Translations under genes and position numbers: made by a program
NCBI GenBank assembly: GCA_021772835.1
Contig: JAJFLE010000003.1
Span: 1 to 59,906, forward strand
From: Mariprofundus sp.
GTDB lineage: Bacteria > Pseudomonadota > Zetaproteobacteria > Mariprofundales > Mariprofundaceae
Direction of reading: 5' to 3'
Length of the DNA stretch: 59,906 nt
Part shown: piece by piece, positions 42,755 through 50,879 of the stretch
Layout: every line of letters begins with the position of its first letter
Position numbering within the stretch: the first letter of the stretch is position 1
Notes under the pieces: generated by a model
What the model saw: only the letters and a program-made list of their open reading frames with translations
Databases searched by the model: none
Told to the model about the DNA's origin: nothing

Positions 42755-44179
42755 ATGAAACTGATAATTTTAATGGCGGCCGGAATCTCTGCGATGCTGC
42801 TGCCAGGTGTGGCGGCAGCAGCATCGGGTGGGGGCGGCGCTTCGCCATTGGATATGACCGCAACCTGGTTTGGCATATCGGCGCTGGTTATTTTTGTCTT
42901 TGCCTATGCGCTGGTGATTGGTGAAGAGACCCTGCACCTGCGTAAATCCAAGCCAGTGATGGTTGCCGCCGGGTTGATCTGGATTCTGGTCGCGGTTGCC
43001 TTTAATTCTGTTGGTGATACCACCTCTGCACATGAACTGGTTCAACACAACATCCTTGAGTATGCTGAGCTGTTGCTTTTTCTGCTCGCAGCCATGACCT
43101 ACGTGAACACGATGGAAGAGCGCAATATGTTTGCGGCACTCAGGGCCTATCTGGTTTCAAAAGGTTTGTCGCTGAAGGCAATATTCTGGCTGACGGGTCT
43201 TCTGGCTTTCTTTATCTCTCCGATCGCTGACAATCTGACCACGGCACTGGTGATGGCTGCTGTTGTCATGGCTGTAGACAGAGATAATGTGAAATTTGTT
43301 TCGCTGGGGTGTATTAATATTGTTGTGGCGGCCAATGCTGGCGGTGCATTCAGCCCGTTTGGTGATATCACTACCCTGATGGTGTGGCAGAGCGGGCAGG
43401 TTCACTTTCAGGAGTTTTTTGCACTGTTCCTCCCATCTCTGGTGAACTGGCTTGTTCCAGCGGCTATTATGGTGATGTTCCTGCCTAATGCTGTGCCGGA
43501 TGCTGTGAGCGAAGAGGTTCAGGTAAAGCAGGGTGGCTTCATCATTCTTGCAATGTTCCTGTTTACGATTGCCCTGGCAGTCTCTTTCCACAGCGTGCTC
43601 CATCTGCCATCCATGCTGGGTATGATGACAGGTTTGGGCCTGTTGAAATTCTACGGCTATTGGCTGAAAAAATCTGAGTATAGCTTTGAAGAGTCGTTCC
43701 AGGGTAATACTCAGCTCGATGGCAGCCCCAGCGGGCCTCCATTTGACATTTTCCATCAACTGCAGCGTTCGGAATGGGATACGCTGATGTTCTTTTATGG
43801 TGTGATTCTCTGTGTGGGTGGTTTGGGTGCGCTAGGTTACCTGAATCTGACTTCACATCTGATGTATGATCAGTTGGGGGCAAGCTGGGCGAATATTCTT
43901 GTTGGTTTTCTCTCTGCGATTGTTGATAACATCCCTGTGATGTTTGCTGTCTTGAGCATGACGCCAAACATGAGTGTGGATCAATGGTTGTTGGTGACGC
44001 TGACAGCCGGTGTTGGTGGCTCTCTGCTCTCTATCGGCTCAGCGGCGGGCGTGGCACTGATGGGGCAGGCGCGGGGGTCTTACACCTTCTTTGGTCACCT
44101 TAAGTGGACATGGGCTATTCTTCTCGGTTATGTCGCCTCCATTGCTATGCACTACTGGATCTCAGGCATGTCGTTTTAA
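42755..44179 (+). CDS. nhaD: sodium:proton antiporter NhaD
   Basis: The 474-aa protein opens with a signal-like segment (LIILMAAGISAMLLPGVAAAA) and belongs to the ion transporter superfamily NhaD branch: GEETLHLRKSKPVMVAAGLIW, LLFLLAAMTYVNTMEER, ISPIADNLTTALVMAAVVMAV, ANAGGAFSPFGDITTLMVWQ, and SAIVDNIPVMFAVL near the end. NhaD exports Na+/Li+ at alkaline pH in marine and halophilic bacteria. GGAG five bases before the ATG is exposed or hidden by the upstream RNA helices. It is the third intact antiporter in this section. Confidence 0.95.
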   Translation: MKLIILMAAGISAMLLPGVAAAASGGGGASPLDMTATWFGISALVIFVFAYALVIGEETLHLRKSKPVMVAAGLIWILVAVAFNSVGDTTSAHELVQHNILEYAELLLFLLAAMTYVNTMEERNMFAALRAYLVSKGLSLKAIFWLTGLLAFFISPIADNLTTALVMAAVVMAVDRDNVKFVSLGCINIVVAANAGGAFSPFGDITTLMVWQSGQVHFQEFFALFLPSLVNWLVPAAIMVMFLPNAVPDAVSEEVQVKQGGFIILAMFLFTIALAVSFHSVLHLPSMLGMMTGLGLLKFYGYWLKKSEYSFEESFQGNTQLDGSPSGPPFDIFHQLQRSEWDTLMFFYGVILCVGGLGALGYLNLTSHLMYDQLGASWANILVGFLSAIVDNIPVMFAVLSMTPNMSVDQWLLVTLTAGVGGSLLSIGSAAGVALMGQARGSYTFFGHLKWTWAILLGYVASIAMHYWISGMSF

Positions 44180-44229
44180 AGCTGGCTATCTATCTATTCA
44201 TTAAATAATGCGTTTCAGGAAGGTTTCTC

Positions 44230-44613
44230 ATGCGTTTGTTGCATACGATGATTCGAGTCGGCGATCTGGATCGTTCGATTGATTTTTATACCCGCGTGCT
44301 GGGTATGCGGCTGTTGCGCCGTAAGGATTACCCGGAAGGCAAGTTCACGCTCGCTTTTGTCGGTTATGGCGATGAAACGGACACGTCTGTGATTGAGTTG
44401 ACTCATAACTGGGAAACAGAGACGTATGATATAGGCAGTGGTTTCGGCCATGTGGCGATTGGTGTAGATAATATTTATACAGTATGCGATGAGATTCGCA
44501 CTGCAGGTTGTGCTATCATGCGCGAACCTGGCCCTATGAAGCATGGCAGCAGTGTGATTGCCTTCGTCAACGATCCGGATGGGTACGCCATTGAGTTGAT
44601 TGAAGGTCGGTGA
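44230..44613 (+). CDS. gloA: lactoylglutathione lyase (glyoxalase I)
   Basis: GloA isomerises the methylglyoxal-glutathione hemithioacetal. The 127-aa VOC-fold protein has all four metal ligands of the Ni-dependent class: His5 (LLHTMIRV), Glu56 (VIELTHNW), His74 (FGHVAIGVD) and Glu122 (AIELIE). The short length lacks the insertions of Zn-type eukaryotic enzymes. Shine-Dalgarno AGGAAGG is well placed. A weak terminator-like hairpin follows at 44721. Confidence 0.95.
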   Translation: MRLLHTMIRVGDLDRSIDFYTRVLGMRLLRRKDYPEGKFTLAFVGYGDETDTSVIELTHNWETETYDIGSGFGHVAIGVDNIYTVCDEIRTAGCAIMREPGPMKHGSSVIAFVNDPDGYAIELIEGR

Positions 44614-44720
44614 ATGCCTGATCCCTCTCTGAAACGAGATTATTTCGGGAAAATTTACCCAATCGAAGAAAAAATGCGTATTAAGGCTTGCTTAACTGAG
44701 TCGAGGACGCTAGAAATCGC

Positions 44721-44745
44721 GCCCCTTTAACGGGCCTGGTTTTTT
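44721..44745 (+). terminator. weak terminator candidate and rpmE leader hairpins
   Basis: GCCC (44721-44724) pairs with GGGC (44732-44735); six T residues follow after four bases (44740-44745). Two more dyads lie in the rpmE leader: ATACTG-GTT-CAGTAT (44757-44771) and CTGG-N6-CCAG just after it. They may serve autogenous control of L31, but this is only a suggestion. Confidence 0.3.
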
Positions 44746-44829
44746 GCCAGCTCGTGATACTGGTTCAGTATATCGGACTGGGAAAATCCAGACCGTATTG
44801 AATCGGTTAAAAATTGACGGAGAAATGAC

Positions 44830-45042
44830 GTGAAAGCAGACATTCATCCAGAATATCTCGCATCCAAGGTAACTTGTTCTTGCGGAAATACATTTGAGAC
44901 GCGTTCGACAAAAGGCGATATCCACGTGGAAATCTGCTCTTCTTGTCACCCGTTTTATACTGGTAAACAAAAAGTGATGGACACGGAAGGTCGTGTTGAG
45001 CGCTTCTATAAGAAATACGGCAAGCCTGCGAAAGCTGCGTAA
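44830..45042 (+). CDS. rpmE: 50S ribosomal protein L31, zinc-binding type
   Basis: The 70-aa protein has the [22 protein letters not shown] start and the [14 protein letters not shown] zinc motif, giving the C+ form with CxC...CxxC. The C- paralogue made under zinc limitation (ykgM type) is not in the window. It starts at GTG after GGAG. It stands alone just before rplU-rpmA. Confidence 0.96.
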   Translation: MKADIHPEYLASKVTCSCGNTFETRSTKGDIHVEICSSCHPFYTGKQKVMDTEGRVERFYKKYGKPAKAA

Positions 45043-45057
45043 GGCTCGGAGTAATAT

Positions 45058-45366
45058 ATGTACGCTGTAATCAAAACCGGTGGTAAACAGTACCGCGTTC
45101 AGGAAGGTGATGTCCTGCGCGTTGAGAAACTGGATGCTGAAACCGGCAAAGAAATTCAATTTGATGATGTTCTGATGGTTGGCGAAGGCGAGTCCATCAA
45201 AGCTGGTGCGGATGTTGCGAAAGCAACCGTGACCGGCGTTGTAACTGAATCTGGCCGTGGACAGAAGATTGTTGTCTTCAAGAAGCGTCGCCGTAAAAAC
45301 TATCGTTTGACCCAGGGTCATCGCCAGAGCTTCACTGCTGTGCGCATTGACTCGATCAAGGAGTAA
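45058..45366 (+). CDS. rplU: 50S ribosomal protein L21
   Basis: The 102-aa protein begins MYAVIKTGGKQYRVQEGDVL and ends with the L21 signature KKRRRKNYRLTQGHRQ, with the expected length for bacteria. It lies 15 bp after rpmE and 3 bp before rpmA. The rplU-rpmA-obgE order is conserved widely in bacteria. Confidence 0.98.
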   Translation: MYAVIKTGGKQYRVQEGDVLRVEKLDAETGKEIQFDDVLMVGEGESIKAGADVAKATVTGVVTESGRGQKIVVFKKRRRKNYRLTQGHRQSFTAVRIDSIKE

Positions 45367-45369
45367 ACC

Positions 45370-45618
45370 ATGGCACATAAGAAAGCAGGTGGTTCCAGTC
45401 GTAACGGACGCGATTCCAATTCCAAACGCCTTGGCGTGAAAAAATATGGCGGCGAAGCTGTCATTGCCGGTAATATCATTGTGCGTCAGCGCGGCACCAA
45501 AATCCGCCCGGGCAATAACGTAGGTTGTGGTCGCGACTACACCCTGTTCGCGCTCACTGACGGCAAGGTTGAATATTACAAGAGTGCCGGTCGCACAACT
45601 GTTCGCATTACTGAATAA
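45370..45618 (+). CDS. rpmA: 50S ribosomal protein L27
   Basis: The 82-aa protein begins [20 protein letters not shown] and has [20 protein letters not shown], the normal L27 pattern, with an uncleaved N-terminus beginning AHKK near the peptidyl-transferase centre (no firmicute-type extension). A strong terminator follows, separating the ribosomal genes from obgE. Confidence 0.98.
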   Translation: MAHKKAGGSSRNGRDSNSKRLGVKKYGGEAVIAGNIIVRQRGTKIRPGNNVGCGRDYTLFALTDGKVEYYKSAGRTTVRITE

Positions 45619-45645
45619 CAGTTGAGGCTCGAATCAGAATCATGG

Positions 45646-45672
45646 GGGGTGCGCTTGTCGCACCCCTTTTTT
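45646..45672 (+). terminator. intrinsic terminator after rpmA
   Basis: GGGGTGCG (45646-45653) pairs perfectly with CGCACCCC (45659-45666) around CTTGT, followed at once by six T residues (45667-45672). This is a strong rho-independent terminator for rplU-rpmA. Confidence 0.9.
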
Positions 45673-45685
45673 GTTTGTGAAAAAC

Positions 45686-45818
45686 TTCGCCACGAAGATA
45701 CGGAGATACAAAGACAGTCGAAACAAACTGGAGCCCACCTTCGACAGTGCAGAAAGTGAAGTCGGGACGTTCCTTTTCATTAGATTTTACTTTGAGTCTC
45801 TGTGCCTTTGTGGTTCAA
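45686..45818. repeat. inverted pair of CACGAAG-type dispersed repeats
   Basis: TTCGCCACGAAGATACGGAG (45686-45705), continuing to 45713, is roughly the inverse of 45790-45818, which reads CTTTGAGTCTCTGTGCC and then TTTGTGGTTCAA. Both are versions of a CCACGAAG-n-CACGAAG periodic repeat seen in intergenic regions of many environmental genomes. The intervening 76 bp hold no gene. The obgE promoter must lie within or beside it. A second such pair precedes nadD. Confidence 0.55.
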
Positions 45819-45840
45819 GCTAATTATGGTGTAATACAGC

Positions 45841-46881
45841 ATGCGTTTTATTGATGAAGTAAAAATTGAAGTTCGAGCAGGTAATGGTGGCAAAGGTGCG
45901 ACCTCATTCCGGCGCGAAAAATATATCCCCAAGGGTGGGCCTAACGGTGGCGATGGTGGCCGTGGTGGTCATGTCATCTTCGTTGCCTCAAGAGACAAGA
46001 ATACGCTGCAGGAACTATATCTGCGTAAACGTCTGATCGCTAAAAACGGTGAGTCGGGCAAGGGCTCGGACTGCCATGGTAAAAATGGTGACGACATCAT
46101 CATAGAAGTGCCGATTGGCACAATTGTGAAAGATGAGGATGGCCACACCCTGGTTGATCTGGCGGTTGCAGGCAGCAGCTACCATCTCGCTCGAGGTGGT
46201 GAAGGCGGCATGGGCAACGCACGTTTTGCGACCAGTACCAATCGTGCACCACGTTATTCGCAACCGGGATTAGAAGGTGAGCAGGGGATTCGCTTCCTGG
46301 AGCTTAAACTGATGGCAGATGTCGGGCTGGTTGGCTTGCCAAATGCAGGCAAATCAACACTGCTCGCGCATATCTCCAATGCACGTCCGAAAATTGCTGA
46401 TTATCCGTTTACCACAATTAAACCGATGCTTGGTCAGGTATTTATGGATGATGGCGATGGTTTCGTTGTGGCTGATATTCCGGGTCTGATTGAGGGCGCG
46501 CATGAAGGCAAGGGGCTGGGCCACCGTTTTCTGAAACATATAGAACGAACCGCTGTGCTGTTGCATCTGGTTGATGCTGCCTGCGAAGACGGTAAGCCCG
46601 TGCCGGAACAGATCACAGAAATAAACGGCGAGCTGGAAGGTTATGGTGAAACACTGGTTGAAAAACCACGTGTGCTGGTGTTCAATAAATCCGATGCTTT
46701 GCTTGATGCAGAACGTGAAGCCATTGAAGCAGAGGTTGCCGATTCGCCTTACAAGGTCTTCTTTGTTTCGGCGGTAACGGGTGAAGGCATTAAACCGCTG
46801 TTGTGGTATATCTACGATCAGGTATTGCAGATGCGTAAACGCGCTATCGAAGAGATGAGGCCGACTGACTATGAAGAGTAG
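45841..46881 (+). CDS. obgE: GTPase ObgE/CgtA
   Basis: Obg is an essential GTPase in 50S maturation and stress signalling. The 346-aa protein has the glycine-rich N-terminal Obg fold (VRAGNGGKGATSFRREKYIP, GGDGGRGGHVIFVA), then the G domain with G1 GLPNAGKSTLL, G2 YPFTTIKP, G3 DIPGLIEGAHEG and G4 NKSD. There is no C-terminal OCT domain, as expected in proteobacteria. proB overlaps its end by 11 bp. Confidence 0.97.
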   Translation: MRFIDEVKIEVRAGNGGKGATSFRREKYIPKGGPNGGDGGRGGHVIFVASRDKNTLQELYLRKRLIAKNGESGKGSDCHGKNGDDIIIEVPIGTIVKDEDGHTLVDLAVAGSSYHLARGGEGGMGNARFATSTNRAPRYSQPGLEGEQGIRFLELKLMADVGLVGLPNAGKSTLLAHISNARPKIADYPFTTIKPMLGQVFMDDGDGFVVADIPGLIEGAHEGKGLGHRFLKHIERTAVLLHLVDAACEDGKPVPEQITEINGELEGYGETLVEKPRVLVFNKSDALLDAEREAIEAEVADSPYKVFFVSAVTGEGIKPLLWYIYDQVLQMRKRAIEEMRPTDYEE

Positions 46882-48025
46882 TCGTTCGGAGATGATTCAA
46901 TCCAGAGCTGATTTAACCTGCGCCAGGCGGGTGGTGGTAAAAATCGGCAGCTCACTGCTGGCCGATGCAGATGAAGGAATATGTCAGGATGTCATTGACC
47001 GACTGGTCGATGATCTGGCCGGATTGATGACTGGCGGCATAGACGTTGTTGTGGTGACATCAGGTGCCGTGGCTTTGGGCCGTGTTGATTGCGACTGGCT
47101 TGGTCGTGAACTCTCGGTGCATGAAAAGCAGGCTGCTGCTGCAATCGGTCAGCCCAAGCTTATGAGTGCATATGCAAAAGCTTTTGCCCGTCATGATCGT
47201 AGTGTCGCACAGATGTTGTTAACCAAGGATGATCTGCGCAATCGCCGCCGTTATCTCAATGCCAGCAATACCAGTGAAACCCTGTTCTCAGTCGGTGCCG
47301 TTCCGATTGTGAATGAGAATGACACGGTCGTGGTGTCTGAGATCAAGTTTGGCGATAACGATTCGCTGGGTGCGCTGGTGAGCATGGTGATCGATGCCGA
47401 TCTGCTGGTGATGCTGACCGATGTTGAAGGTCTGTTTGACAAGAATCCTTGCACACATGCAGATGCAAAGCGCGTGGGTATTGTTGCGCATTTGGATGAA
47501 GAGCATGTCGCCATGGCCGGAGGTGCAAGCTCCTCGTTTGGTACTGGCGGCATGGCCAGCAAGCTGTCAGCGGCACGTGTGGCGACCAAAAGCGGCGTTG
47601 CAGCGGCGATTATCAGCGGTCAAAAGCCAGGTGCACTGCGCAACCTTATGAGCGGTGGGGATGAAGGCACGTTGTTTTTATGCGGTGTGGATCGCCAGAC
47701 CAGGCGCAAACACTGGATTACCGAGGTCTTACACCCGGCCGGTGAAATCCTTGTTGATGCAGGTGCTGCGAAAGCCCTCTTGAAGCAAGGGGGCAGTCTG
47801 CTGCCGATCGGTGTTGTCTCTGTTGAAGGTGTATTTGATAAAGGTGATTGTGTTGAGATTGTCGGATCTGATGGCGTGATTGCACGCGGTCTGTGTAATT
47901 ATACTGCCGAGGAGATGCGTCTGATCATGGGACATGCCAGCGGTGATATTGAGTCGATTCTTGGATTTCACGATTTCACTTCAGTGATTCATCGCGATAA
48001 CCTTGTATTGACTTCAGACGTTTGA
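46871..48025 (+). CDS. proB: glutamate 5-kinase
   Basis: ProB phosphorylates glutamate in the first step of proline synthesis and is normally feedback-inhibited by proline. The 384-aa protein has the amino-acid kinase core (VVVKIGSSLLAD, VVVTSGAVALG, NENDTVVVSEIKFGDND, GTGGMASKLSAAR) and a C-terminal PUA domain (about 290-370, SLLPIGVVSVEGVFDKGD). The start overlaps obgE; ATG 46892 is a second candidate but GGAG would be too close. proA follows 36 bp downstream. Confidence 0.96.
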   Translation: MKSSRSEMIQSRADLTCARRVVVKIGSSLLADADEGICQDVIDRLVDDLAGLMTGGIDVVVVTSGAVALGRVDCDWLGRELSVHEKQAAAAIGQPKLMSAYAKAFARHDRSVAQMLLTKDDLRNRRRYLNASNTSETLFSVGAVPIVNENDTVVVSEIKFGDNDSLGALVSMVIDADLLVMLTDVEGLFDKNPCTHADAKRVGIVAHLDEEHVAMAGGASSSFGTGGMASKLSAARVATKSGVAAAIISGQKPGALRNLMSGGDEGTLFLCGVDRQTRRKHWITEVLHPAGEILVDAGAAKALLKQGGSLLPIGVVSVEGVFDKGDCVEIVGSDGVIARGLCNYTAEEMRLIMGHASGDIESILGFHDFTSVIHRDNLVLTSDV

Positions 48026-48061
48026 GAATGGACTGAAAAAGTCAGGGTATGGAGAGTAAAA

Positions 48062-49330
48062 ATGGAAGCTGATGCGGTAATGATTATGGATACGTTGGGT
48101 CGTCAGGCTAAAGCTGCCGCCAAAGCGATGCGCATGGCTGATAGCAAAGTCAAAAATGATGCGCTCATGCTTGCTGCGTCCTGGATACGTCGCGAGAGCC
48201 AGGAAATCATCTCAGCCAATGTTCTGGATATGAAAGCGGCTGACGAGAATGGGCTTGATGATGCGATGAAAGATCGCCTTCTGCTCAACGGTGACCGCAT
48301 TGATGCGATGGCTGAAGGGTTGGCACAGATCGCGGCGCTTGCTGATCCTGTCGGTGAGATTGATCATCTGCGCTATAGGCCTTCCGGCATTCAGGTGGGG
48401 CATATGCGCGTGCCTCTTGGTGTTATCGGCATTATTTACGAGTCACGCCCTAATGTGACTGCTGATGCGGCTGGCTTGTGCCTGAAATCCGGCAACGCCG
48501 CGATTTTGCGCGGTGGCTCTGAAGCGATCCACTCCAATCGTGCAATCGCCGCATGCCTGCGCCGTGCGCTGGTGGATTCTGGTTTGCCACAAAATGCGGT
48601 GCAATTGGTGGATTCAACCGACCGTGCACTGGTCGGAGCGCTTTTGAAAAGCGAGCAGTATGTTGATGTGATTATTCCACGCGGTGGCAAGTCTTTGATT
48701 GAGCGTGTGGCTGCTGAATCTCGCGTGCCGGTGATCAAACATCTGGATGGCATTTGCCACGTCTATATCGATGCATCTGCCAAGCCAGCAATGGCACTGA
48801 ATATTGCCGTGAATGCAAAAACGCATCGTTATGGTGTATGTAATGCGATGGAAACCTTATTGATTCATCAGGCTGTACATGCAGATGTCGTCTGTGCTGT
48901 GATCCAGGCCATGCTGGATAAGGGCGTAGAGGTACGTGGTTGTGAGAGAACACGCGCTGTTTGTGAAGGTATGGATGTGAAAGTAGCCGCCGATGAAGAC
49001 TGGGCAACGGAATATTTGTCGCCTGTGCTGTCTGTACGCATCATGGATAGTCTCGATGCGGCAGTGGATCATATTGCCGAGTACAGTTCCGGTCATACCG
49101 AAAGTATCGTAACCGAGAATTATGAGGCCGGTCAGCGTTTTCTGCGTGAAGTGGATTCATCATCCGTGATGTGGAATGCCAGCACCCGCTTTGCCGATGG
49201 CTTTGAATATGGACTCGGTGCCGAAATTGGCATTTCAACTGACAGGTTGCATGTGCGCGGACCTGTTGGTTTGGAAGGGCTGACCTCACAGAAATGGATC
49301 GTGTTAGGAAACGGTCAGGTGCGAAGTTGA
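48062..49330 (+). CDS. proA: glutamate-5-semialdehyde dehydrogenase
   Basis: ProA reduces glutamyl phosphate to the semialdehyde with NADPH. The 422-aa protein has [35 protein letters not shown], the catalytic cysteine in [16 protein letters not shown] and [14 protein letters not shown] at the end. Internal ATGs at 48080 and 48086 are alternative starts; 48062 has GGAG ahead of it. Together with proB it supplies two of the three proline enzymes; proC is not in the window. Confidence 0.96.
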   Translation: MEADAVMIMDTLGRQAKAAAKAMRMADSKVKNDALMLAASWIRRESQEIISANVLDMKAADENGLDDAMKDRLLLNGDRIDAMAEGLAQIAALADPVGEIDHLRYRPSGIQVGHMRVPLGVIGIIYESRPNVTADAAGLCLKSGNAAILRGGSEAIHSNRAIAACLRRALVDSGLPQNAVQLVDSTDRALVGALLKSEQYVDVIIPRGGKSLIERVAAESRVPVIKHLDGICHVYIDASAKPAMALNIAVNAKTHRYGVCNAMETLLIHQAVHADVVCAVIQAMLDKGVEVRGCERTRAVCEGMDVKVAADEDWATEYLSPVLSVRIMDSLDAAVDHIAEYSSGHTESIVTENYEAGQRFLREVDSSSVMWNASTRFADGFEYGLGAEIGISTDRLHVRGPVGLEGLTSQKWIVLGNGQVRS

Positions 49331-49348
49331 TCGTTGCATGAAAAGTAT

Positions 49349-49425
49349 TTCACCATGAAGTATACAAAGAGAACGGAGGTCACTTAATATGTTTTCACTG
49401 TGTTTTTCGTACCCTTCGTGGTGAA
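49349..49425. repeat. second inverted pair of CACGAAG-type repeats, overlapping the nadD upstream frame
   Basis: TTCACCATGAAGTATACAAA (49349-49368), running to 49376, is matched in inverse by 49398-49425 (CTGTGTTTTTCGTACCC, then TTCGTGGTGAA). It is the same repeat class as 45686-45818. Because it covers the possible GTG starts of nadD at 49400, 49418 and 49421, those starts are doubtful. Confidence 0.55.
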
Positions 49426-49438
49426 GTCTTCCGGTGAG

Positions 49439-50065
49439 GTGACTTCAGACAAGCGACGTATCGGGTTGTTCGGCGGCACTTTTGACCCACCACATCGTGG
49501 CCACGTGGCCTTAGTGCAGGCGGCCCTGAGTATGGATTTTGATGAGGTATGGGTGATTCCGGCATTGCCGGTACATCGAGAACTTTCGGGTTTTGCCGAT
49601 GCTAAAACGCGGCTGCTCTGGTTGGAAAAGGCATTCGCAGGCATGGCGCGCGTAAAGGTGCTGGACTGGGAAGTCAGTCAACAAAAGCCAACGCCTGCGG
49701 TGGATACATTACGCAGATTTCGACTTGCATACCCGGGGCTTACCCCCTGGTTGATGCTTGGGGCAGATGCATGGGCCGGGCTTGAGTCCTGGCGTGAATA
49801 TCCTGCTCTCCAGATGTTGTGTAATGTTGCGGTCTTCGCTCGTCAGGGCATGGAAAAAGCCTTGCCGCTTGGCGGTTGGCGACAAGTGGATGGACCGGTT
49901 TCCTGTGTGACACCGGGGCACTGGTGTTATATCAAGGTGGAATTGCCAGCTATTTCGGCAACGCAAATTCGCAGCACGGCAGAGCAAGGCAGATCCTTGA
50001 TTGATTTGGTGCCGGCAGCGATACGCAGAGATATTGAGAAAAAATATGCGGTCACGCAGGAGTAA
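49439..50065 (+). CDS. nadD: nicotinate-nucleotide adenylyltransferase
   Basis: NadD adenylates nicotinate mononucleotide in NAD synthesis. The 208-aa protein has the nucleotidyltransferase start RIGLFGGTFDPPHRGHVALV, LMLGADAWAGLESWREY and the C-terminal ISATQIRS motif. In-frame GTG codons at 49400, 49418 and 49421 lie in a repeat; GTG 49439 gives a normal N-terminus but has no clear Shine-Dalgarno, so the exact start is uncertain. rsfS begins 2 bp after the stop, the usual nadD-rsfS-rlmH order. Confidence 0.93.
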   Translation: MTSDKRRIGLFGGTFDPPHRGHVALVQAALSMDFDEVWVIPALPVHRELSGFADAKTRLLWLEKAFAGMARVKVLDWEVSQQKPTPAVDTLRRFRLAYPGLTPWLMLGADAWAGLESWREYPALQMLCNVAVFARQGMEKALPLGGWRQVDGPVSCVTPGHWCYIKVELPAISATQIRSTAEQGRSLIDLVPAAIRRDIEKKYAVTQE

Positions 50066-50067
50066 AT

Positions 50068-50433
50068 GTGGAAAAAACAGTCATTAGAAACAAAAATTTT
50101 GAATCCATAACAGATGAGCTTGTTGAAGCGCTGGAAGATAAAAAAGCTCAGGACGTACTGGTCATTGATGTACGCGGCCGCTGTGATTTCACCGACCGTT
50201 TCATCATTGCCAGCGGTCGTTCAGACCGCCAGCTGAAAGCACTGGCACAGGCGGCTTCCGAAGTGGCTCATCGCTATGATCTCATAGCAAAAATTGAAGG
50301 GCTTGAAGCCATGGAATGGCTGATTGTTGATCTGGGCGACGTGGTTGTTCACCTGTTTATACCGGAGGCCAGAGAGAGCTTTCAGCTGGAACGGTTGTGG
50401 AGTGCTCCCAAGGTAACGACAGACGCGACGTGA
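50068..50433 (+). CDS. rsfS: ribosome silencing factor
   Basis: RsfS binds L14 and blocks subunit joining in slow growth. The 121-aa protein has the RsfS/Iojap domain: VLVIDVRGRCDFTDRFIIASG, GRSDRQLKALAQAASE, and EAMEWLIVDLGDVVVHLF, followed by ESFQLERLWS. It starts at GTG. Its stop overlaps the rlmH GTG (GTGA). Confidence 0.96.
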   Translation: MEKTVIRNKNFESITDELVEALEDKKAQDVLVIDVRGRCDFTDRFIIASGRSDRQLKALAQAASEVAHRYDLIAKIEGLEAMEWLIVDLGDVVVHLFIPEARESFQLERLWSAPKVTTDAT

Positions 50434-50879
50434 AACTACGTTTGCTAGTTGTCGGGCGCGGTTCGAAAGAGCTGGCCGATTTTGAGGCTCGATTTGTCGA
50501 GCGACTCAAGCCTTTTGCGCAGTGTGCGGTCATTGAGCTGCCTGAAGGTCGTGGCAAGCAGGTTTCACAGCGTAAACAGGAAGAGGCGAAGCATATTCTC
50601 AAACATGCCGAAAAAGGTTTTATCATCTTCGATGAGCGCGGGTCCATGCACGACAGCAAGAAATGGGCAGCTCATATCGGGCGGATGCCTGCCGACGCCC
50701 AGCTCGATTTTGTCATTGGCGGGGCTGACGGGCTGCATGATGAGGTGCGCGCAGAGGCGGCTTCCTGCTGGAGCCTGTCCAAACTGACATTGCCGCATCA
50801 GTTGGTTCGCGCCATTGTCCTGGAGCAGTTTTATCGTGCATTTACCATTATTCAGGGACACCCCTACCATCGGGTATGA
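50430..50879 (+). CDS. rlmH: 23S rRNA pseudouridine-1915 N3-methyltransferase
   Basis: RlmH is a SPOUT methyltransferase acting on 23S rRNA in assembled ribosomes. The 149-aa protein starts at GTG 50430 (LRLLVVGRGSKEL) and has the SAM-binding knot signature DFVIGGADGLHDEV and LTLPHQLVRAIVLEQFYRAF. The longer frame from 50397 overlaps rsfS. Its stop overlaps the envC-like ATG, so translation is coupled down the cluster. Confidence 0.95.
   Translation: MKLRLLVVGRGSKELADFEARFVERLKPFAQCAVIELPEGRGKQVSQRKQEEAKHILKHAEKGFIIFDERGSMHDSKKWAAHIGRMPADAQLDFVIGGADGLHDEVRAEAASCWSLSKLTLPHQLVRAIVLEQFYRAFTIIQGHPYHRV

Noticed and set aside
45686-45818. CRISPR-like array
   Set aside because: Only degenerate CACGAAG-type units in inverted orientation, without regular spacers or cas genes.
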